Part shown: in pieces, positions 54,983 through 64,000 of the stretch
Numbering within the stretch: the first letter of the stretch is position 1
Layout: the number at the start of each line of letters is the position of its first letter
Assembly (NCBI RefSeq): GCF_025961475.1
Contig: NZ_JAOQNS010000003.1
Location: 258,501-322,500 of the forward strand
DNA from: Rhodobium gokarnense
Lineage (GTDB): Bacteria; Pseudomonadota; Alphaproteobacteria; Rhizobiales; Rhodobiaceae
Length of the DNA: 64,000 nt
Reading direction: 5' to 3'
Notes under the pieces: model-generated
Database searches by the model: none
The model's input: the letters and a program-made list of their open reading frames with translations, nothing else
What the model was told of the DNA's origin: nothing
Translations under genes and position numbers: made by a program

Positions 54983-55021
54983 GGGACACCGCCGCCGAAG
55001 CGTTCCGGCGGTCCCGTTTTT
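54983..55021 (+). terminator. Terminator of the DUF1127-like gene
   Basis: GGGACACCGCCG and CGGCGGTCCC pair around a GC-rich loop and are followed by five T at 55017-55021. The T-run merges with the stop codon of prmA on the other strand, so it may serve both convergent genes. Confidence 0.82.
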
Positions 55022-55881
55022 CACCCGAACCTCAGTATAAGTGTCGCCCAGCCGTCGCGGCGGATCTCGGCGATGCGCGAAAACCCTGCGGCCCGGTAGG
55101 TCGCATGGATGCGGCGCACGTCGCCAAGCTGCAGGCCCGACAGGATGAGGTCGCCGCCGGGCGACATCGCGCGCGCGATGTCGAAGGCGAGCGCCCTCAG
55201 CGGCCGGGCGAGGATGTTCGCGACGATAAGGTCGAACGGAGCCGCGCCGGCGATCGCCCGGTGCTGCATGCCGCCGGCAACCACCGTCGTCACAAACGCC
55301 GAAACCCCGTTGAGGCGGGCATTGCCCCGCGCCACCCGCACGGCGAGCGGATCGATATCGCTGGCCAGCACCTTTCCCCGCAGCACCCTGGCAAGGCCGA
55401 TGGCGAGCACGCCGGAGCCGCAGCCGAGGTCGAGCGGATGTTTGTAGGCCCGCTTCCTGGTCAGCCGGTCGATGGCGGAAAGGCAGCCCCAGGTGGTCGC
55501 GTGGTGGCCCGTGCCGAAGGCCTGGCCGGCCTCGATCTCGATACCGACGGCGTTGGCCGGCACGGCCGCCCGCTCATGGGCGCCGTGCACCACGAACCGG
55601 CCGGCCGTCACCGCGGTCAGCCCCTCAAGGCTCTTGGCCACCCAATCGATATCGGGCAGCGCCATGACCTCGAACGAGGCCTCAAGGCCCGTCATGTCGC
55701 GCGCATAGGCGTCGAGCGTGGCCGCGTCCGGTGCCTCGTCGAACAGCACCTCGCAGAACCAGCGGGTCTCGCTTTCCTCAAGGGCGGCGGACGCCAGCGC
55801 GCCGCTGGTCTCGTCCTCCATGAAGATCGCGGACAGCATCCGCGCTTCCGGCTCGCTGAGATAGGCAACCGCCCGGAACAT
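55021..55881 (-). CDS. prmA: Ribosomal protein L11 methyltransferase
   Basis: A 286-residue SAM-dependent enzyme that trimethylates ribosomal protein L11. The N-terminal domain is followed by GQAFGTGHHATTWGCLSAIDRL, the SAM motif LDLGCGSGVLAIGLA, LASDIDPLAVRVA and the post-motif VANILARPLR. The order of these pieces matches PrmA. The ATG at 55881 gives the usual N-terminus, though the frame is open upstream. It lies convergent to the DUF1127-like gene. Confidence 0.95.
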   Translation of the reverse strand: MFRAVAYLSEPEARMLSAIFMEDETSGALASAALEESETRWFCEVLFDEAPDAATLDAYARDMTGLEASFEVMALPDIDWVAKSLEGLTAVTAGRFVVHGAHERAAVPANAVGIEIEAGQAFGTGHHATTWGCLSAIDRLTRKRAYKHPLDLGCGSGVLAIGLARVLRGKVLASDIDPLAVRVARGNARLNGVSAFVTTVVAGGMQHRAIAGAAPFDLIVANILARPLRALAFDIARAMSPGGDLILSGLQLGDVRRIHATYRAAGFSRIAEIRRDGWATLILRFG

Positions 55882-56097
55882 CCCTCGCCTCCGAATGTCT
55901 CTGTCGCGACGACGGTCGCGGCCGGCGGACCATAATGGGTTTTGTCGTCCGGAAGAATCGTTTTTGCGGGTTTGCCGCGCCAAGGGGATGCCGCGCCAAG
56001 GGGATCCCGCGAATGCAACGGCATGATTTAACAATATCTCAAATATATAATTTCACAGTGCAAGCATAATGGATCGCAAAGCCCAGGACAGTTTGGC

Positions 56098-56622
56098 ATG
56101 GCCAACAAGATTGAGACCATAGACGAAGAAATATTCTTCGCAGACGATGATATCATTGTATCCAAGACCGACCTGAAGGGCCGGATCACCTACGCCAATC
56201 GCGTCTTTCTGAATGTTGCCGGCTATTCGGAGAAGGAACTCATCGGCCAGCCGCACAACATCATCCGCCATCCGGACATGCCGCGCGCCGTCTTCAAGCT
56301 GCTCTGGGACACCATCGCCGACGGCCGGGAGATTTTCGGCTACGTCAAGAACATGGCCCGGGACGGCCGCTACTACTGGGTGTTCGCCCACGCCACCCCG
56401 TCCTTCGATGCCAGCGGCAACATCGTCGGCTACCACTCCAACCGAAGGGTGCCGGACCGCGACATCCTGACAAACACGATCGAGCCGCTCTATGCCGAGC
56501 TGCTCGCCAAGGAGAAGGCGGAAAAGAACCGGAAAGAGGGCCTTGCCCGCTCCACCGCGGCCATCGACGATCTGCTCAGGTCCGTGTCGAAGGAATATGA
56601 CGAGTTCGTTCTGACGTTGTGA
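56098..56622 (+). CDS. Aer-like PAS domain protein without an output domain
   Basis: A 174-residue protein. The PAS domain (about 15-125) closely follows the Aer pattern: SKTDLKGRITYANRVFLNVAGYSEKELIGQPHNIIRHPDMP, then YYWVFAHATPSFD, in a fold that binds FAD in Aer. A charged helix (about 130-174) follows, but no HAMP or chemoreceptor signalling domain. It may bind a partner such as a chemoreceptor in trans. The preceding 216 bases are A+T-rich and likely hold its promoter. Confidence 0.87.
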   Translation: MANKIETIDEEIFFADDDIIVSKTDLKGRITYANRVFLNVAGYSEKELIGQPHNIIRHPDMPRAVFKLLWDTIADGREIFGYVKNMARDGRYYWVFAHATPSFDASGNIVGYHSNRRVPDRDILTNTIEPLYAELLAKEKAEKNRKEGLARSTAAIDDLLRSVSKEYDEFVLTL

Positions 56623-56658
56623 GGCGGCTATTGCGGTTGGCACGTGTCGAGGCCGTTT

Positions 56659-56760
56659 ATGGATTGCCGCGTCGGCCTGTCGGCCTCCTCGCAATGACTC
56701 TGAAACTATTGATGAATCAGCAATAGACCGTCATTGCGAGCGCAGCGAAGCAATCCAGGG
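56659..56760. repeat. Intergenic repeat family 1, two half-copies
   Basis: GGATTGCCGCGTCGG...CCTCCTCGCAATGAC (56661-56698) is the right half of family 1. After 30 unrelated bases CGTCATTGCGAGCGCAGCGAAGCAATCCAGGG (56729-56760) is the left half. The two halves look outward from each other, unlike the intact copies at 22245 and 61809, so the element may have been broken by insertion or loss. Confidence 0.65.
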
Positions 56761-56803
56761 CGACCAGCTCGGCGCGGATTTCCATACGCCCAGCTTCCAT
56801 TTC

Positions 56804-56974
56804 CGTCATCCCGGCCGGAACGAAGCGGAGAGGCGGGATCCATTGCCCGCCGCAACATTGTAGCCCGCATCGGCCCTTCACACGGCCGATCTCCGGACCA
56901 CGCCCTCGTCCTACCATCGACCGGCATACCGTGCCGAGAGGGGCAATAGGCCCCGGATCAAGTCCGGGGTGACG
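56804..56974. repeat. Intergenic repeat family 2
   Basis: It begins CGTCATCCCGGCCGGAACGAAGC and ends CCCCGGATCAAGTCCGGGGTGACG. The ends are an inverted pair CGTCA/TGACG, and the right end has a strong internal hairpin CCCCGGA/TCCGGGG. Together with the broken family 1 copy it fills almost all of the 410-base gap between the PAS gene and uvrD. This is a widespread bacterial intergenic pattern. Confidence 0.7.
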
Positions 56975-57032
56975 GCGGTGCTCTTGGCGAGCGGTCCAGA
57001 AGACCGCTAGCGGGACCACCGCAGCACCGTCC

Positions 57033-59363
57033 TCAATGCCGCTCCACGAACGAATCCAGCACCCTTTTTCGCCCGGCCTTTTCGAAATCGATGGTCAGCT
57101 TGTTGCCGTCGATCTGGGAAATCGCGCCATAGCCGAATTTCATATGGAAGACCCGCTCACCGACCGAGAAAAGGCTCTCGGTCGCCGTGACGCTCTTGGC
57201 GACCAGTTCGCCCTCGATCATCGGTGCCCGGCCCTGGGGCGGACGTTGCGGGCGGCCGGATTTCTGCGCCCGTTGCCAGCCGGGGGTCGTATAGCTGCTT
57301 GACGAGAACGCCTCGGCCTTGTCGAAGCGGCTGGCGCCGTAGGGCCGGCCGCCATAGCCGCCATAGTTTGTGTTCTGCTCGACGACGTCGACATGCTCTG
57401 CCGGCAGCTCGTCGAGGAACCGCGAGGGCACCGAGGACTGCCACATGCCGTGGATGCGCCGGTTGGAGGCAAAGAACACGTGGACGCGGTCCCGCGCCCG
57501 CGTCAGGCCCACATAGGCAAGGCGCCGCTCCTCTTCGAGCCCCGAGCGCCCACCCTCGTCGAGGGCGCGCTGGTGCGGGAACAGGCCCTCCTCCCAGCCG
57601 GGCAGGAACACGGTGTCGAATTCCAGGCCCTTGGCCGAATGCAGCGTCATCAGATTGACGGCATCGGCGCCGTCGGCCCGGTCCGCGTCCATCACCAGCG
57701 AGACGTGCTCCAGGAACCCTTGCAGGGTGTCGAACTCCTCCATGGAGCGGATGAGTTCCTTCAGGTTCTCCAGCCGCCCCGGCGCGTCCGGCGAACGGTC
57801 GTTCTGCCACATCTCCGTGTAGCCGGACTCATCGAGGATCATCTCGGCAAGCTCGGTGTGCGGCAGGGTCTCGATGAGATCGCGCCAGCGGGAAAAGGAT
57901 TTCAGGACGCCGGCAAGCGAGTTGCGCGCCTGCGGCCGCATCTCCTCGGTCTGGACGAGGTCGCTCGCCGCCTGCATCAGCGGGATGTTGCGCGCCCGCG
58001 CCTGCTCGTGGACCAGCTTCAGGGTGACCTCGCCGAGGCCCCTCTTCGGCTTGTTGACGATGCGCTCGAACGCCAAATCGTCGGCCGGCTGCAGCGTGGC
58101 GCGGAAATAGGCGAGCGCGTCGCGGATCTCCATGCGCTCGTAAAAGCGCGGGCCGCCGATCACCCGGTAGGGCAGGCCGAGGGTCACGAACCGGTCCTCG
58201 AACTCGCGCATCTGGAACGATGCGCGAACGAGGATCGCCATCTGGTCGAGCGAATGGCCCTTGCCCTGCAGCGCCTCGATCTCGTCGCCGATCTGGCGCG
58301 CCTCCTCCTCCGAATCCCAGGACGCCCGCACCGCGACCCGGTCGGCGTCCGGGTCGTCGGCTTCGGTGAACAGCGTCTTGCCGAGCCGCCCGTCATTATG
58401 GGCGATGAGGTGGGAGGCCGCACCCAGAATATGCGCGGTGGAGCGGTAGTTGCGCTCCAGCCGGATCACGGTCGCGCCCGGAAAGTCGTGCTCGAAGCGC
58501 AGGATGTTGTCGACCTCCGCCCCGCGCCAGCCATAGATCGACTGGTCGTCGTCGCCGACGCAGCAAAGGTTCGGATTGTTCTGGGCGAGGAGCCTCAGGA
58601 ACAGATACTGGGCGACGTTGGTGTCCTGATACTCGTCGACCAGCATGAACCGGAACCGGCCCTGGAAGTCAGCCAAGACGTCGTGGTTCTTCCGGAACAG
58701 CTTGATGACGTGGCAGAGGAGATCGCCGAAGTCGCAGGCGTTCAGCGTCTTCAGCCGCTCCTGGTAGGCCGCATAGAGGATACGCCCGCGACCATTGCCG
58801 AAGGTGCGGCCCTCGCCCTCGGAAAGGTCCTCCGGCATAAGCCCGCGATTCTTCCAGTGGTCGATTCGTCCGGCGAACTGGCGCGCCGGCCAGCGCTTGT
58901 CGTCGAGGCCGTCGGCCTGGATCACCTGCTTGATGAGGCGGATCTGGTCGTCGGTGTCGAGGATGGTGAAGTCCGAGCGCAGGTCGACCAGCTCGGCGTG
59001 GCGCCTCAGGATCTTGGTGCCGATGGCGTGGAACGTGCCGAGCCAGGGCATGCCCTCCACCGAGCCGCCGACCAGCCGGCCGATCCGCTCGCGCATTTCC
59101 CGCGCCGCCTTGTTGGTGAAGGTGACGGCAAGGATCTGGCTCGGCCAGGCCCGCCCGCTCGCAAGAATGTGAGCGATGCGCGTCGTCAGCACCCGCGTCT
59201 TGCCGGTGCCGGCGCCGGCAAGCACCAGCACAGGGCCGTCGAGGGCTTCGACGGCTGCCCGCTGCTCCGGGTTGAGGTCGGCAAGGTACTCCGGCCAGCC
59301 CCCGCGGGCGGAAAGCGCCCGCGCGGCAATGCCGCCGGCGACCGGTTCGCTGGCGCCGGCCAT
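57033..59363 (-). CDS. uvrD: UvrD/PcrA-family DNA helicase II
   Basis: A 776-residue superfamily 1A helicase that unwinds DNA in excision and mismatch repair. Walker A is LAGAGTGKTRVLTTRIA at about 48-64; VDEYQDTN, GDDDQSIYGWRGA, RLERNYRS, MTLHSAKGLEFDTVFLPGWE and YVGLTRARDRV complete the SF1 motifs in order. The C-terminal ~100 residues hold the Tudor-like end (RVFHMKFGYGAISQIDGNKL). ATG 59363 is chosen for its GGAGGG and family start. A possible SOS box lies at 59471-59485. Confidence 0.95.
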   Translation of the reverse strand: MAGASEPVAGGIAARALSARGGWPEYLADLNPEQRAAVEALDGPVLVLAGAGTGKTRVLTTRIAHILASGRAWPSQILAVTFTNKAAREMRERIGRLVGGSVEGMPWLGTFHAIGTKILRRHAELVDLRSDFTILDTDDQIRLIKQVIQADGLDDKRWPARQFAGRIDHWKNRGLMPEDLSEGEGRTFGNGRGRILYAAYQERLKTLNACDFGDLLCHVIKLFRKNHDVLADFQGRFRFMLVDEYQDTNVAQYLFLRLLAQNNPNLCCVGDDDQSIYGWRGAEVDNILRFEHDFPGATVIRLERNYRSTAHILGAASHLIAHNDGRLGKTLFTEADDPDADRVAVRASWDSEEEARQIGDEIEALQGKGHSLDQMAILVRASFQMREFEDRFVTLGLPYRVIGGPRFYERMEIRDALAYFRATLQPADDLAFERIVNKPKRGLGEVTLKLVHEQARARNIPLMQAASDLVQTEEMRPQARNSLAGVLKSFSRWRDLIETLPHTELAEMILDESGYTEMWQNDRSPDAPGRLENLKELIRSMEEFDTLQGFLEHVSLVMDADRADGADAVNLMTLHSAKGLEFDTVFLPGWEEGLFPHQRALDEGGRSGLEEERRLAYVGLTRARDRVHVFFASNRRIHGMWQSSVPSRFLDELPAEHVDVVEQNTNYGGYGGRPYGASRFDKAEAFSSSSYTTPGWQRAQKSGRPQRPPQGRAPMIEGELVAKSVTATESLFSVGERVFHMKFGYGAISQIDGNKLTIDFEKAGRKRVLDSFVERH

Positions 59364-59470
59364 CAGCGGGCCCTCCGGCGAAGGTCGGGGCGCTGTGCGT
59401 GCTGGTATCTGGAATCTCTGGTCATCTGATTCGGAACTATAGCGCGTCCGTGCGGCAACAAAAGGATTCG

Positions 59471-59485
59471 GAACGAAATGTAAAC
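59471..59485 (-). promoter_or_regulatory. Possible LexA (SOS) box upstream of uvrD
   Basis: The sequence GAACGAAATGTAAAC, read on the other strand as GTTTACATTTCGTTC, matches the alphaproteobacterial LexA site GTTC-N7-GTTC at seven of eight positions. It lies about 110 bases before the uvrD start. One mismatch and the short motif make this tentative. Confidence 0.35.
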
Positions 59486-59603
59486 ATCTCAAGGGACGAA
59501 GGCCGCCGACACGGCCTCGCCCGGCGGCGCACCCGGCAGGCGTAAGGATGTGCCCGCCTTTACCATTGGCTTTGCAATGTTATATGGCTGGGGAACTCCA
59601 GCC

Positions 59604-60614
59604 ATGACTGCCAACGGTGCGATAATGACGAAGCCTGAACTGCGGCTGAAAAGCGGCGAAGCCACCAGCGAGCCGGACGTGTTGCCGCTGTCCGCCTTCA
59701 AGGAGGCGCCGAAGATCATCGTCATCGACGTCACCAATTCGTGCAATCTGCGCTGTCCGGTCTGTCCGGTGACGATCGCCATGACCCGCCGCCGCGGCAT
59801 GATGACGATGGAGACCTTCGAGCGCATCATCGGCGATTTCGAGGGCGCGGCGGAAAAGCCGGAGATCTTCTTCAACTTTTCCGGCGAGCCGACGCTGAAC
59901 CCGATCCTGCCGCGCCTCGTCGCGCGCGCCTCCGGCGCCGGCCACAAGACGTTCCTGTCCACCAACTGCACCAAGCTGTCGGAGCGGCTCGCCGAGGAGC
60001 TGATCGGCGCCGGCCTCTCCCGCGTCTATCTGTGCATGGACGGCTTCGACAAGGAGGCCCAGGAAGCCTACCGGGTGCGGTCGAACTTCGACCAGGTCAA
60101 GCGCAACATCGAGATGTTCATGCGCACCCGCGCCCATCTCGGCGCCGAAAACCCCTTGTGCATTCTGCAGACACTTCTGACCGCCTATTCGGAGCACCAG
60201 GTCGACGACATCACCGCCTGGGCAAAGGAGATCGGCATCGACCGCATCCGCTTCAAGACCTTTTCCTCCGGCACTTACACCAGTGAGGAGGAAAAGCGGA
60301 CGGCCGAGCGGTTCATCCCGAAATCGCCGGAACTGCGCCGCAACGTCGCCAACACCGTCTCCCCGCTCTGCGACGAGCCGGTGGCCGCCACCCTCGTCTT
60401 CTGGGACGGCTCCCTCGGCCTTTGCTGCATCGACTACGACCAGAAGGTCGCGATGCCCAACATCAAGGACGGCGGTTTTCTGGCCGCCTACCGCTCCGAC
60501 GAAGCCGCGAAAGCCCGCCGCGATGGCTACCTGAAAAAGCACGAAATCTGCGCCAACTGCTCCTATTCCAACGCGGAAAACATGGGCTACAAGGTCGACC
60601 TCACCAAGAAATGA
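59604..60614 (+). CDS. Radical SAM/SPASM family enzyme of unknown target
   Basis: A protein of about 336 residues. The [4Fe-4S]/SAM motif is SCNLRCPVCPV with Cys47, Cys51 and Cys54. FFNFSGEPTLNPIL and LSTNCTKLSERLAEELI are typical of the radical SAM barrel. The C-terminal part has Cys in VSPLCDEPV, GLCCIDYDQK and KKHEICANCSYSN, a SPASM-type auxiliary cluster pattern. SPASM enzymes often modify peptides or cofactors, but no precursor peptide gene is evident next to it. ATG 59604 or 59625 may be the start. Confidence 0.87.
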   Translation: MTANGAIMTKPELRLKSGEATSEPDVLPLSAFKEAPKIIVIDVTNSCNLRCPVCPVTIAMTRRRGMMTMETFERIIGDFEGAAEKPEIFFNFSGEPTLNPILPRLVARASGAGHKTFLSTNCTKLSERLAEELIGAGLSRVYLCMDGFDKEAQEAYRVRSNFDQVKRNIEMFMRTRAHLGAENPLCILQTLLTAYSEHQVDDITAWAKEIGIDRIRFKTFSSGTYTSEEEKRTAERFIPKSPELRRNVANTVSPLCDEPVAATLVFWDGSLGLCCIDYDQKVAMPNIKDGGFLAAYRSDEAAKARRDGYLKKHEICANCSYSNAENMGYKVDLTKK

Positions 60615-60722
60615 TGCGTGCCGGCCCTCGCCGGCGGACGGCTTGGCGCAAATCCCCTTCCCATTCGCGGCCGCCCTGTCATCCTGCCCGGGCAAAAGAA
60701 CGCCGGGGGAGGAAAGCCAGCC

Positions 60723-61268
60723 ATGAGAGTCTTCGTCTTTTTCGCCGCCGTCGCGACGGTCCTGATGCTGCACGCGCCGGCCCGCGCCGACGACGCGGCG
60801 CCGGCGACGCTCACCGTCATCGGTAAGGTCGGCACCAGCAACCGACCGGGGTTCGATCCGTTTCGCGACGCCTTCTTCAAGTTCCACGGCAAGGAGTTCG
60901 AAAAGGCCTTCGCCTTCGACCGGGCGGCCCTGAAGGCCCTGCCGCAGCGGACCGTCACCGCCAAGGCCGCGCCCTGGCCAAAACCCGTGACCGCATCCGG
61001 GCCGCCCTTGAAGGACGTGCTTGACGCCGCCGGCGTCGCCGACGACGCCACGGTCACGCTCTTTGCCCTCGACGGCTACGGCGTCACGCTCAGCCCCGCC
61101 GACCGTGCGGCCAGGGACTGGGTGCTGGCGATCGAGATGGACGGCACGCCGCTCGCCATCGGCGGCCGAGGCCCGGCCTGGCTGCTCTACGACACCGGCG
61201 ACGGCACGGCCTCCGAAGACGCCGAGGCGAAATGGGTCTGGTCGGTGTTCGTCATCGCGGCCGAGTAA
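60723..61268 (+). CDS. Exported oxidoreductase molybdopterin-binding domain protein
   Basis: A 181-residue protein with a signal peptide (1 to about 22, ending ARADD). The rest resembles a minimal sulfite oxidase-like molybdopterin-binding domain: TLTVIGKVG near the start, GPPLKDVLDAAGV, GYGVTLSPADRAARDWVLAIEMDG and GPAWLLYDTG. The invariant molybdenum-ligating Cys of sulfite oxidase is not seen in the shortened sequence, so it may not be an active enzyme. It follows the radical SAM gene by 108 bases. GGGAGGAAAG precedes the ATG. Confidence 0.78.
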   Translation: MRVFVFFAAVATVLMLHAPARADDAAPATLTVIGKVGTSNRPGFDPFRDAFFKFHGKEFEKAFAFDRAALKALPQRTVTAKAAPWPKPVTASGPPLKDVLDAAGVADDATVTLFALDGYGVTLSPADRAARDWVLAIEMDGTPLAIGGRGPAWLLYDTGDGTASEDAEAKWVWSVFVIAAE

Positions 61269-61282
61269 GAACAGCAGGCACG

Positions 61283-61774
61283 ATGGCGTCCAGAATCCGC
61301 GATATCGCAACCGCCGACGCCGATATACACGCGGCGTTGCTCGCCCTCAACAACGACCACAGCCGCGAAACCTCGTTGCTGACGGCAGCCGCATGGCACG
61401 ACCTCGTCTCCGACGCGTTCCTTGCGGGCTACATTCCGCCGTCATCGGGCTTCCTGATCGCGTTCGACGAGCGGGCCGGCTACGAGAACCCGAACTTTGC
61501 CTGGTTCGCCGACCGGTTTCCGCGCTTCGTCTATGTCGACCGGATCGTCGTTTCCGCCGGGCAGAAGGGCCGGGCCCTCGGCCGCCAGATGTATGAGGAA
61601 CTCTTTCGAAGAGCGCGCACCGCAGATCGCACCGTGATCGGCTGTGAGGTCAATCTCGAACCGCCGAATCCCGGCTCCGCCGCCTTCCACGCGAAACTGG
61701 GCTTCGAGGAGGCGGGGCAGGCACATCTCTCCAACCGCGGCAAGACCGTGCGCTATCTTGTCAGGCGGCTTTAG
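61283..61774 (+). CDS. GNAT family N-acetyltransferase
   Basis: A 163-residue protein with the GNAT fold. The central strand and loop are YVDRIVVSAGQKGRALGRQMYEELF (acetyl-CoA loop Q..GRALG), then CEVNLEPPNPGSAAFHAKLGFEEAG. It is close to the small-molecule-acetylating branch with an extended N-terminus. It starts 14 bases after the preceding gene and is likely co-transcribed with it. The substrate is unknown. Confidence 0.87.
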   Translation: MASRIRDIATADADIHAALLALNNDHSRETSLLTAAAWHDLVSDAFLAGYIPPSSGFLIAFDERAGYENPNFAWFADRFPRFVYVDRIVVSAGQKGRALGRQMYEELFRRARTADRTVIGCEVNLEPPNPGSAAFHAKLGFEEAGQAHLSNRGKTVRYLVRRL

Positions 61775-61808
61775 GGCGCCAAACGCACAAGCAATATTAT
61801 CCGAAATA

Positions 61809-61911
61809 CGTCATTGCGAGTGAGCGAAGCGAACGCGGCAATCCAGAAAGCCGCGCACTCCGAGCAAGCGGCATTGGATCGCCGCGTCGCCTACGGCTCC
61901 TCGCGATGACG
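61809..61911. repeat. Intergenic repeat family 1, full copy
   Basis: CGTCATTGCGAGTGAGCGAAGC at the left and GGCTCCTCGCGATGACG at the right form the inverted ends. The inner part contains GCGGCAATCCAG and TTGGATCGCCGC, again complementary. It lies between the GNAT gene and ligA. Both outer and inner stems match the copy at 22245-22338. Confidence 0.8.
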
Positions 61912-61937
61912 GATACTCAATCCCACGAAAGCACCTC

Positions 61938-64000
<2,063 letters not shown>

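Noticed and set aside
57393-59429. 678-codon plus-strand frame opposite uvrD
   Set aside because: All helicase motifs lie on the minus strand in order, so this frame is a by-product of codon bias.

Overview
The window is about 64 kb of G+C-rich chromosome from an alphaproteobacterium, most likely of the Hyphomicrobiales (Rhizobiales). The evidence is the circularly permuted two-piece tmRNA gene with a following SspB-alpha gene, the ilvI-type operon with a branched-chain leader peptide, the folA-hflK-hflC-DUF2065-degP run with miaA, serB and thyA nearby, and the class I fructose-bisphosphate aldolase. Several genes (EhuABCD, EutB, EutC, EutD types) point to uptake and breakdown of ectoine or a similar cyclic osmolyte, which fits a marine or saline lifestyle.

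Layout. 1-10.6 kb is a divergent catabolic locus. The leftward operon holds a four-part polar amino acid/ectoine-type ABC transporter, EutB, EutC, a nitrilase-family amidohydrolase and a second EutD-like M24 protein. The rightward operon holds EutD, an ArgE-type M20 deacylase and an FCD-type GntR regulator. Two TTGTGTACA-type boxes lie in the divergent promoter region. 10.6-18.8 kb has tRNA-Lys, leuA, ilvC and single metabolic genes. 19.1-21.0 kb is an A+T-rich one-gene insertion that codes for a SIR2-TPR protein, the best candidate here for an undescribed (probably anti-phage) system. 21.3-30 kb has fba, pdxJ, a RecD-like helicase and the ilvI-ilvN operon with its attenuator. 29-38.8 kb is a conserved housekeeping block: miaA/serB, degP, hflCK, folA, thyA, ssrA, sspB. 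38.9-64 kb has a giant AsmA-like protein with an apparent CTG start, a D-lactate dehydrogenase-type flavoprotein, a CLC channel, a MerR/CDF metal efflux pair, a chemoreceptor, PhyH and Crp/Fnr proteins, aminopeptidase P, prmA, an Aer-like PAS protein, uvrD, an orphan radical SAM protein and ligA (cut by the window end).

How genes work together. leuA, ilvC and ilvI-ilvN supply the branched-chain pathway, and ilvI-ilvN is probably controlled by a leader peptide rich in Ile, Leu and Val codons. tmRNA tags stalled proteins and its neighbour SspB hands such proteins to ClpXP, while HflKC and DegP act on membrane and envelope protein quality, so this block is rich in proteolysis functions. Three families of dispersed intergenic repeats occur in the window. 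No rRNA, CRISPR array, prophage or transposase was seen. All statements come from reading the sequence; no database search was run.
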